The translations under genes were made by a program, and so were the position numbers. The notes beneath the pieces were generated by a model. That model searched no databases. It saw nothing but the letters and a program-made list of their open reading frames with translations, and was not told the DNA's origin. A stretch of 40,681 nt of DNA from Thermoguttaceae bacterium (GTDB lineage: Bacteria; Planctomycetota; Planctomycetia; Pirellulales; Thermoguttaceae). Shown here in pieces: positions 33,624 through 40,681 of this stretch. Positions within the stretch are counted from its first letter, which is position 1. Each line of letters starts with the position of its first letter. Location: contig JAFZNK010000076.1 in NCBI GenBank assembly GCA_017550965.1, positions 1 to 40,681 of the forward strand. Reading direction: 5' to 3'.

Positions 33624-34416
33624 CGCGAAGTCTCCTGGAAACAACGTTCGCGAACGTCGATAAAATTTCGATTTCAACATACGCGTTCGCGAACTACTTG
33701 ACGCAATTGTACTCAAAAGAAATAGAAAACTCCATAGCCGGAGCAAGTTTTTTGTCCGCGAACGGTTCTAATAATATTGATTATAGGAGAAGAGCCAATT
33801 AAACAGTTTCAGTAAAAACAAGAAAATGGTGAATTCGCCAATTTTTTAGTTGAAAAGATAGAAAAAGTACATAGAATACGGAAGATTTTTTTAAGGCGTT
33901 CTTTCCAAAATTTTCGCAGCCTTGATTTCGGCGGCTCGCGGGCGCGAGCGAACAGGCGAATTTAGCGGTTGGAACGAGCTTTTGGGGCGGCGTTTGAAGG
34001 ACTTGTTTTTTTCGCTGCCGAGTTGACGTCGGTTTAGCGAAACTTTTTTGATTATATTCAAACACGTTTTTTATCAATCGAATCAGACGACGGGTTATAG
34101 CAGTTATTTGTATTTAAGGCTTTTTCGCAAACGTTACAAATGCGACTATTAAAGCGGCGTAAGCTTCTCAAGTCTTCTTATTGTTTGACCTAAAGAGGTT
34201 GAGGCTTTATTGGACAACGCCGATAAGAAATCAAGCGGGCGTGCGAAAAAGGGGTTCGTATTTCTTGGGACGATCTTATTAAGGGATACGAGATTCGCGT
34301 TTTTTCGCCTGGTCGGCGCAAGTCGACGACGCGCGTTCGACTCCTTTTGTTTTGCCGACTGATTGCGCAAGGCTAAGAATACGAATACTATGCGACGAAC
34401 AGGAGCGCCGTTTTCA
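33624..34416. other. long leader region upstream of the primary sigma factor gene
   Basis: No convincing gene lies in this ~790-base divergent interval. It should carry promoters for cytidylate kinase (leftward) and the sigma factor (rightward). AT-rich patches occur at 33700-33900 and around 34040-34080, including a TATATT near 34053. I could not pair it with a well-spaced -35, so no promoter is assigned. Short open frames here lack family similarity and ribosome sites. Confidence 0.45.
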
Positions 34417-36510
34417 ATGAAACGCGACTTTGACGATTTCGATAGAGAAGAGAGTTTCGATTCGTCTTATCTTGATCCGGAACGCTATGTAAACGAATCG
34501 TCGTATCTTGACGACTTCGGCTTTGACGACGAACAGCTTTACTACGACGAGCGGCGCGAGTATTCCGACGAAATGGACGACTCCGAATACGACATGCGTC
34601 GCCCCGATTCTATTGTCGACGACGACTACTCCTCCGATTTCTACGACGATCCTATTCGAATTTATCTCGTGCAGATGGGCGACATTCCCATGCTCACGCG
34701 CGAACAGGAACGCAGCGCGGCCAACGAAATCGAGCGCACGCGCCGTCAGTTCCGAAAAGTCGTTCTTCGACTCGACGTCGTCGTTCGCGACCTCATTCAA
34801 CTTCTGGAAAAAATACGCAAAGGGCGCGCGAGGCTCGACCGCACGATCGACGTCTCCGTCTCCGATCTCCACGCGAAACGCCGCTTCCTCGCGCTGCTGG
34901 ACCCGACGCTTCGCACGTTGAAGAAGATGCTCGCGAAGAATCGCGAGGACTTCCGCGCCATTCGGTCCAAAAGGCTCTCGCCCGAAGAACGCGCGAAACT
35001 CCGCCGGGCCGTCTACAGTCGACGCGTGCGCGCGTCCCGACTTCTCAACGAGCTCGATTTGCGCACGCAGTCTTTTCTGCCGATCTTCGACAAAGCGATA
35101 CGCCGTCAGGAGAAAGTTCGCGAACGTCTGGCGCGCGCCAGAGAGCTTCACGATCTCCTCGCGCGGCACGACGCGGAAACGCGCGCGTTGGGCCAGACGC
35201 GTCTCGCCGCCGAAGAAGCGAGCGAATACGACGACTTCTGGACGATGGAAGGGGGCTGGAAAAAACGCGACGTTTTCGATACTCCGCCGGCGTCGGGAAC
35301 CGAATCGCGACGCGTGGAAACGCAGGAGCTCTCCATGGATCGCCGTTCCGTCTCCTATCGCGCGGAAAGCCGGGTCGAAGCCAACGATCCCGCCGCGCCG
35401 ACTCAGGAAGACGCCGAGCCGAATTGGGAAGTTTTGCGCGAAGAATATCGCCGCCTCGCGTCGTATCTCCGCCGTCAGCGACTTGCGATCGCCGACTCCT
35501 TTTCCGCGTATGAAAAAGAACTCGAGCTTGTTACGAAACGTCGACGCGAATTTGAGGCGGCCAAACGCGCGTTTTCCGCGGGCAACCTGCGTCTGGTCGT
35601 GAGCATCGCCAAGCGCTACCGCAATCGCGGGCTGAGTTTTCTCGACCTCATCCAGGAAGGAAACACGGGGCTCATGCGCGCCGTGGACAAATTCGAATAT
35701 CGACGCGGCTTCAAATTCTCGACCTACGCGACGTGGTGGATTCGTCAGGCGATTTCCAAAGCGCTCGCCGAACAATGCCGCGCCATTCGCATACCGAATC
35801 ATCTGCTGGAAACGATCAAAACCGTCCGCAAGGCGACGCGCGAACTGTCGCGCTATTCTCAAGTCGCTCCGACCCCGCAGGAAATCGCGGAATCTTCCGG
35901 GCTGACGCTCAGCGAAATTCGCGCGGCGATTCAGGCGTCGCGTCCTCCTCTTTCTTTGGACCGTCCGGTCGAAGGAAGCGAAGAGAGCTTCTTCGGCGAC
36001 TTCCTCGAGGATCCCAAAAAGAACGATCCGCTCGTCGAAATCAATCGTTCGGCGCTGCGGGAACGGCTGGACGAAGCGCTTTCCGCGCTGTCGTTCCGCG
36101 AACGCGAAATTGTCCGGCTTCGTTTCGGACTTGCCGACGGATACGCGTATACGCTTGAAGAAGTAGGGCAGATTTTCAAAGTGACGCGCGAGCGCGTGCG
36201 CCAAATCGAAGCGAAAGCGGTCAACAAACTCCGCCATCCGATCCGCTCCAATTCCTTGCGCAGCTTCTTTGAAGGAACGGGCGAACGCCAGACGAATTCC
36301 GGCTCTTCGAGAACGGACGCGGAATCGAGCGCGTCGTCCGAACGATCGAAGAACGCCGCGGAGTCGACGATCAACGCCGGTTCAAAAGTTGAAAAAGACG
36401 TTCAAACCTCTTACGCTCCGACGTTTAACTCGCCGACGGTCGGCGCGGCCCCGATAGTGTCGATGGAATCGTCGGTCTACATGAGCGCGACGTCCAGCTT
36501 CGGCTCGTAA
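34417..36510 (+). CDS. rpoD: primary (RpoD/SigA-type) RNA polymerase sigma-70 factor
   Basis: The protein is ~697 residues. A very acidic N-terminus (D/E/Y-rich, ~1-75) precedes region 1.2 ([21 protein letters not shown], ~77). A ~280-residue Arg/Glu-rich non-conserved segment separates it from region 2 (~378-453), with [25 protein letters not shown] and [15 protein letters not shown], the -10 recognition and melting elements. Region 3 starts [13 protein letters not shown]. Region 4 (~551-608) ends [20 protein letters not shown], which reads the -35. A ~90-residue Ser/Ala/Asn-rich tail follows region 4 and is unusual. AGGAG lies ten bases before this ATG; another in-frame ATG lies nine codons upstream. 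A terminator follows. Confidence 0.92.
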   Translation: MKRDFDDFDREESFDSSYLDPERYVNESSYLDDFGFDDEQLYYDERREYSDEMDDSEYDMRRPDSIVDDDYSSDFYDDPIRIYLVQMGDIPMLTREQERSAANEIERTRRQFRKVVLRLDVVVRDLIQLLEKIRKGRARLDRTIDVSVSDLHAKRRFLALLDPTLRTLKKMLAKNREDFRAIRSKRLSPEERAKLRRAVYSRRVRASRLLNELDLRTQSFLPIFDKAIRRQEKVRERLARARELHDLLARHDAETRALGQTRLAAEEASEYDDFWTMEGGWKKRDVFDTPPASGTESRRVETQELSMDRRSVSYRAESRVEANDPAAPTQEDAEPNWEVLREEYRRLASYLRRQRLAIADSFSAYEKELELVTKRRREFEAAKRAFSAGNLRLVVSIAKRYRNRGLSFLDLIQEGNTGLMRAVDKFEYRRGFKFSTYATWWIRQAISKALAEQCRAIRIPNHLLETIKTVRKATRELSRYSQVAPTPQEIAESSGLTLSEIRAAIQASRPPLSLDRPVEGSEESFFGDFLEDPKKNDPLVEINRSALRERLDEALSALSFREREIVRLRFGLADGYAYTLEEVGQIFKVTRERVRQIEAKAVNKLRHPIRSNSLRSFFEGTGERQTNSGSSRTDAESSASSERSKNAAESTINAGSKVEKDVQTSYAPTFNSPTVGAAPIVSMESSVYMSATSSFGS

Positions 36511-36540
36511 TAATCCAAAAGCGTCGCAGACCTTTTGCGG

Positions 36541-36575
36541 AAACGTCGAGAGATCGTTCTCTCGGCGTTTTTTTA
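36541..36575 (+). terminator. rho-independent terminator after the sigma factor gene
   Basis: The stem AACGTCGAGAGA / TCTCTCGGCGTT (one G-T pair) with a short loop is followed by TTTTTTT. Confidence 0.88.
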
Positions 36576-36745
36576 TTGTCCCGACAAAGTCGCGCCGACG
36601 CGAACGCGGCGAAAAACTCGTTCTTTTTCTATTTTTTTTCGACGGCTCGACTTGTAAAAACGCTCGGGCGTCGTCATAATAACGAAGTTGGGGCGCGTCG
36701 GCGCGCCGTTATGCGTTACGGGATTCGAGAGGAGCGTTCGACGTT

Positions 36746-37255
36746 ATGAGCAGTCGAAGGATCGAAATCGAAAAAAGCGAGTCGAAGTTGCAAATGACTT
36801 CGATGATCGACGTGGTCTTTTTATTACTCGCGTTTTTTGTCGTCACCTATAAAACGCCGGAAGTCGAGGGCGACTTCAATATTCGCATGCCCGCGAACGC
36901 GCAGTCAAACGCCGCGCCGGAACTCGACGAACTCGCGCCCGTCACGGTCAAATTGACGTCCGACGCCGACGGCAAGTTAAACGGAATTATCTTTGGCGAA
37001 AACAAGCTGGAAGATATGAAATCGCTCCGCGCCGCGGTTTTTCGCTACGTAATTCGCAACAATCTTTCGTTTCAGGACGCGTACGACGGCGCGACGCCCG
37101 AGTTTCGGGACGATCTTGAAATCGAGCTCGACTGCGATCCAAATTTGCGCTACGAATACGCGGTCGAGGCGATAACGGCGGTAACGGGGTACCTCAACGC
37201 CGAAGACCAGGTCGTCAAAATGGTCGAGAAGGTGAAATTCACTCCGCCGAAATAG
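36746..37255 (+). CDS. exbD: ExbD/TolR-family membrane protein
   Basis: The product is 169 residues. A short basic cytoplasmic lead is followed by one transmembrane helix (MIDVVFLLLAFFVVTY, ~20-35) carrying the conserved Asp (D22), then a periplasmic domain. ExbD/TolR proteins work with an ExbB/MotA-type channel to couple the proton gradient to outer-membrane work. No ExbB partner is in the window, though one may precede it elsewhere. GGAG lies about 11 bases before the ATG. It sits between the sigma factor terminator and the kinase gene and may share a transcript with the kinase. The periplasmic domain is larger than average, with an acidic insert near the centre. Confidence 0.85.
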   Translation: MSSRRIEIEKSESKLQMTSMIDVVFLLLAFFVVTYKTPEVEGDFNIRMPANAQSNAAPELDELAPVTVKLTSDADGKLNGIIFGENKLEDMKSLRAAVFRYVIRNNLSFQDAYDGATPEFRDDLEIELDCDPNLRYEYAVEAITAVTGYLNAEDQVVKMVEKVKFTPPK

Positions 37256-37354
37256 CGAGTCCTTTTACAATACCAAGCGGCGCTTGAAATCAGGAAGCGC
37301 GTCGTTTCCTCGTCACGGTGAGAATCGCCCAAAATCAACGTTTTTGGAGCAGCT

Positions 37355-39841
37355 ATGAGTTCAACGAAACGATTCGGCCCGTTCATTTTGGAACGCATGA
37401 TCGGTCGCGGCGGCATGGGCGCGGTCTATCGCGCGCGCCGCGAGGACACGGGCGAGATCGTCGCGGTCAAAGCGCTCCTGCTCCCGTTAGAGCAGGAACG
37501 CGAGCGATTCTCGGCGGAAATCGCGACGATGAAATTGCTGCGTCACGACAACATCGTTCGTCTCTACGGGTTCGGTCAGGAAGACGGGGTTCTCTATTAC
37601 GCGATGGAATACGTCGACGGGCCGAGTTTGTCGACGTTGCTCAAGCGCGGCCGGCGATTTACGTGGGAAGAAGTCGTCTATATCGGCGAGTCGATTTGCC
37701 GCGCGCTCAAACACGCGCACGATCGCGGAGTCGTTCACCGCGACATTAAGCCCGCGAATATCCTGCTCCTTGACGACGGGGTCGTTAAAGTTTCCGACTA
37801 CGGAATTGCGCAATACTTTGGCAGTTCTCGACTTACCGGCGTCAATCAGGTGGTCGGCACGATCGAATACATGGCGCCGGAACAAGCCCAGGCGGGGGCG
37901 TTGACGCCTCATACGGACATGTACTCGCTGGGCGCGTTGATGTACGTCCTCCTCACGGGCAAGCCGCCCTACCCCGCGCGCGATCTTACGCAACTCCTTC
38001 AAAAGTATCGACAAGGGCCGCCCGAGCCCGTGCGCGCAACGCGTCCGGAAATTCCTAAAGTCGTCGACGAGGTTATCTTCGATCTTCTCCAGATTCAGAC
38101 GATCAAGCGCCCCGGCGACGCGCGCGTCATCGGGCGCCGACTCGAAGCGATTCTCAAGACGTCGTCCAACTGCCCGGACGGCAATCCGTTCAAAGGCCAG
38201 AAATTCTCGCTCGAACGCAAGCCGGATCCGGAAGAAGTCGAGAGTTCGCGCGTCGATTTGGAAAATCCAAGCAAGACGACGCTGCGCGAATCCGAGCCGA
38301 ATTTTGACGAGCCTGCGCCCGATTTCCCGTATTGTCCCGTCTCCGACGAGGAGCCGGAGGTCACGTCCCCGTTTGACAAAACGACCGAGGCCTCGCCGGA
38401 ATCGTTCGTCGACGAACGCAACGGTCGAAAAACCGACCCGCGCGAGAGCGATTTTTCTCTGGACGGAGAAACGTTTCCCACGAATTTGCCGCACGTTCAG
38501 ACGTCGACCGCGTTAAGCGGCGACGCGGCGCCTTCGACGACGTCGACCAAAGCGGGAGAAGGATCCGACGCGAGCGAAGCCGACTTTACCCTTTCGAGTT
38601 CGGACGCGAACGCCGACGAGTCTTTGCCGACGCGAACGGTCGCGTCAAAACCCGGCTCTCCCGGCGGTTCGCGCGCGCCGCTGGCCAAACACAACGCCCC
38701 GACGATCGTCGAGGAGCGTCCGTCGAACGTCGAAACTCCTTCCGAGCCCGCCCCGGAACCGACAACGCCCGAGCAGCCTTCCGACGACGCAAGCTCGACG
38801 GGAACGACGCAATCGACCGACGAAATGGAAGTCGTGCCGCTTGAGAAATTCAAACGTTCCCAATTCACCCAGGTCGACGAAACGGAACTCGACCGCCTGC
38901 CCAGAGAGCATGACGACGAAGAAACGAAATATCGTTGGATTCGCGTGCCGATCATGCTCCTGATCCTGGCGGGGATCGTCCTGCTTGTCGCCGATTTGTT
39001 CAAGACGCCAAGTCCGGACAAGTTGTATCAGCGTTTCGATCGAAAATTGCAGTCTTGTCGTCCGGCAGATTTTGAAAACACGCTCCGCCGCATGGAAAAG
39101 GACATGCAGAAATTCGTCGACATGTATCCCGAAGACAGTCGCGTCGACCGCGTGAACTACTTCCTGAGCGAATTGGAAATTGAAGAACTCGAGCTTCGAC
39201 TTGAACGTCAGGTTCAAAACACGGGACGCGGCGGGGCGAAACTGCCGGTCGAACGCGCGTATCTCGAGGCGTGCCGCGCGGCGTCGACCGATCGGGACAA
39301 GGGGCTTGAACAACTGCGCGCGTTCATTATCCTGTTTGGAACGGCGACTCCTGAAGAACTCGCCGCTTTCGAGGCGTCGCTCGACGCCGACGCCGTCGAC
39401 GCTCAAACCGCCGACTTCTATCAGTACGGCCGCCTGTCCGACGACGCGTCCAAAGGCAGACGCCCGGAAGACAATATGTGGCGCAAATGGAACGGGCAAC
39501 GCCGCTCGGCGATGACGATTCAGCAACAGCTGGTTTATATCGCAAAACGTCGGCTCGTAACGCAACGCAAAGAAATCAAAAAGACGAATTTAGCCGACTT
39601 GGCGCTCCTCAACGATCGACTTGGAGACATTGCGGCGATCGCGCAGGAAAACCCCGACCGCGCAAAAAGTATGTACGAAGCCGCCGTAACCCTGTATGGG
39701 GAACAGGAATGGGCGCAAGGCGCGCTGGAGTCGTTCCGCAAGAAACTGGAGTCGCCGCAAGAAGCGGTCGACGAAGACGGGGAAAACAAGGGCTCGCCGG
39801 AACATAGCGTGGAAATCGAAACGCCCGACGACGGCGAGTAG
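37355..39841 (+). CDS. transmembrane Ser/Thr protein kinase (PknB/Hanks type)
   Basis: The protein is 828 residues. The N-terminal kinase domain (~8-270) has the glycine loop IGRGGMGAVY (16-25), ATP-anchoring K39, the catalytic loop HRDIKPAN (D130, N135), metal-binding D148 in DYG (usually DFG), and GTIEYMAPEQA. A ~255-residue disordered linker rich in Glu, Asp, Pro, Ser and Thr follows. It leads to one transmembrane helix (about 527-549, VPIMLLILAGIVLLVADLF) and a ~280-residue helical extracytoplasmic part. All catalytic residues are present, so it should be active. This layout is common in planctomycetes. GGAGC four bases before the ATG supports the start. The signal it senses is unknown. 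Confidence 0.9.
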   Translation: MSSTKRFGPFILERMIGRGGMGAVYRARREDTGEIVAVKALLLPLEQERERFSAEIATMKLLRHDNIVRLYGFGQEDGVLYYAMEYVDGPSLSTLLKRGRRFTWEEVVYIGESICRALKHAHDRGVVHRDIKPANILLLDDGVVKVSDYGIAQYFGSSRLTGVNQVVGTIEYMAPEQAQAGALTPHTDMYSLGALMYVLLTGKPPYPARDLTQLLQKYRQGPPEPVRATRPEIPKVVDEVIFDLLQIQTIKRPGDARVIGRRLEAILKTSSNCPDGNPFKGQKFSLERKPDPEEVESSRVDLENPSKTTLRESEPNFDEPAPDFPYCPVSDEEPEVTSPFDKTTEASPESFVDERNGRKTDPRESDFSLDGETFPTNLPHVQTSTALSGDAAPSTTSTKAGEGSDASEADFTLSSSDANADESLPTRTVASKPGSPGGSRAPLAKHNAPTIVEERPSNVETPSEPAPEPTTPEQPSDDASSTGTTQSTDEMEVVPLEKFKRSQFTQVDETELDRLPREHDDEETKYRWIRVPIMLLILAGIVLLVADLFKTPSPDKLYQRFDRKLQSCRPADFENTLRRMEKDMQKFVDMYPEDSRVDRVNYFLSELEIEELELRLERQVQNTGRGGAKLPVERAYLEACRAASTDRDKGLEQLRAFIILFGTATPEELAAFEASLDADAVDAQTADFYQYGRLSDDASKGRRPEDNMWRKWNGQRRSAMTIQQQLVYIAKRRLVTQRKEIKKTNLADLALLNDRLGDIAAIAQENPDRAKSMYEAAVTLYGEQEWAQGALESFRKKLESPQEAVDEDGENKGSPEHSVEIETPDDGE

Positions 39842-39962
39842 CGGCGGCGACAGCGACGGTTCGCGCTACCGCGCGGAAAAAAACGAAACGACGGTTTTAT
39901 AGGATGCGGCTTGCCGTGTCAGAAGACATGGCGCCAATCAGGTGAAACCTATGATTTTTTTG

Positions 39963-40538
39963 TTAGACGCCGTTCGCCATATTTGGCGTCGGGGCTTGAT
40001 CTTTCAACGTTTCTTCTTGCGAAGGAGCGTCTTTTCCTAACGTCTGACGAATAAAAAACTCTCGCGGAACCGGGGTTTCCAGTTCTATGATCTCCTTAGG
40101 CGGAATGCAGTCAAACATGGGGGAACTGTAATAAACGAGCTTGCCGTTGTTGATCGTATAACCGTTTTGTTCGATCATAACCTGTGTCATGCCCATTCCA
40201 AAAGGCCAGAAACATTTCCACGTTTTAACGGATCGAAGAATGATTTTTTGCAACTTGCCGTCTTTTAGCCGATAAACGTTTCTGTTTCCAACAAATTCGC
40301 ATTCTTTCTTAAGTGAATCAGGCTTCGATTTCCACGTTTCAAATTCTGAAATATCTTCGGGGCAGGAACTGTTATGATTGTGGTAATAAACCCCTATTTC
40401 ATCTTTTAAGTCAGATAACAGCATATCGAAGTCTCGTCCCCATTCGTGAACAGCTTTATTTTTCAGTTGCATACCAGCGAGAACTGCTAATAATATGAAC
40501 AACACGAAAAGATTACGTTTTGCCACTCTTTCCGTCAT
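39963..40538 (-). CDS. membrane-anchored hypothetical protein
   Basis: This 191-residue protein has one N-terminal hydrophobic helix (about residues 8-27, NLFVLFILLAVLAGMQ). It is likely a signal anchor, leaving the rest outside the cytoplasm. The body contains several Cys residues (SSCPED, KKEC, KCF, FDC) and a strand-rich centre. The layout recalls pseudopilin-like or small planctomycete secreted proteins, but no cleavage motif is convincing and I do not assign a family. AAGGAG lies six bases before the ATG used here. The frame is open 13 codons further upstream without a ribosome site. It is convergent with the kinase gene. Confidence 0.7.
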   Translation of the reverse strand: MTERVAKRNLFVLFILLAVLAGMQLKNKAVHEWGRDFDMLLSDLKDEIGVYYHNHNSSCPEDISEFETWKSKPDSLKKECEFVGNRNVYRLKDGKLQKIILRSVKTWKCFWPFGMGMTQVMIEQNGYTINNGKLVYYSSPMFDCIPPKEIIELETPVPREFFIRQTLGKDAPSQEETLKDQAPTPNMANGV

Positions 40539-40681
40539 GGCGTCTCCTTGATTATTCGTTTTTATGAACGTCTGCATATAGCGTCGTCAACTTCAATCAT
40601 TACGCCAAGCGAATTCAAGCGACCCGATTCTCAACTTTCAGATCGAAGGAGCGGATTGAGTACGTTCGGATTTTTTGCCAA

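Noticed and set aside
34023..34058. Promoter with TTGACG and TATATT upstream of the sigma factor
   Set aside because: The spacing between the two boxes is about 24 bases, too long for a normal sigma-70 promoter.
33799..34077. 92-codon leftward frame upstream of the sigma factor gene
   Set aside because: The composition is low in family signal, there is no ribosome site, and it lies in an AT-rich leader where short frames occur by chance.
34414..36237. 607-codon open frame antisense to the sigma factor gene
   Set aside because: It is a shadow of the biased codon use of the sigma factor, with no recognisable motifs; the sigma regions on the other strand are unmistakable.
37487..38494. 335-codon open frame antisense to the kinase gene
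   Set aside because: It lies opposite the kinase catalytic motifs, has an Arg-rich composition typical of reverse-strand shadows, and lacks a ribosome site.

Overview
The window reads as a chromosomal segment of a planctomycete-like bacterium, perhaps one living in a gut or another polysaccharide-rich habitat. This rests on the gene set (a CHAT-type protein, a PknB-like receptor kinase with a long acidic linker, a lone ExbD, a long arginine-rich primary sigma factor and several secreted glycan hydrolases) and on the GC-rich, GAC/GCG/CGC-heavy codon use of both flanks. The assignment is inference; no rRNA or tRNA gene is present to anchor it.

Left edge (to about 2.4 kb): the C-terminal part of a CHAT-like protein with a very acidic tail, a doubtful small ORF, and a leftward nucleotidyltransferase of a type common in capsule loci. 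Centre (about 2.5-24 kb): a leftward surface-polysaccharide locus. Its upstream end (initiating sugar-phosphate transferase, PglA-like glycosyltransferase and a decayed sugar aminotransferase) looks closer to the host in base composition. The block from about 2.6 to 21 kb is visibly AT-richer and Firmicutes-like. It carries a GT2, EpsG-type polymerase, two GT4 enzymes, a flippase plus a half-length duplicate, three LicD phosphotransferases, two membrane O-acyltransferases, a PIG-L deacetylase, and a six-gene terminal run: licD, class V aminotransferase, cytidylyltransferase/dehydrogenase fusion, GNAT, 3-hydroxyacyl-CoA dehydrogenase and thiolase. That run looks like a dedicated pathway for a CDP-activated substituent, an unusual acyl group, or both. 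The block is bracketed by directly repeated ends of a small IS1595-family element. Two dead copies of that element lie within or at the edge of the locus, and one carries a nested 188-bp MITE-like insertion. A cassette exchange inside a resident capsule locus is the simplest reading.

Right part (25.5-40.7 kb), host-like: a secreted clan GH-A hydrolase, a degenerate sigma-54-activator-like protein, a tandem pair of unknown 107-residue proteins and a secreted GH43, all rightward and ending at a strong terminator. Then come two tandem secreted GH16 enzymes and cytidylate kinase (leftward). Finally there are the primary sigma factor, ExbD and a transmembrane Ser/Thr kinase (rightward), facing a small membrane-anchored hypothetical protein.

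Functionally, the centre builds and decorates an exported glycan. Synthesis starts on undecaprenyl phosphate, is extended by GTs, flipped, polymerised, and then modified by phospho-substituents, acyl groups and N-deacetylation. The right arm degrades beta-glucans and arabinose-containing glycans outside the cytoplasm. Base composition and identity statements were judged by eye and not computed.
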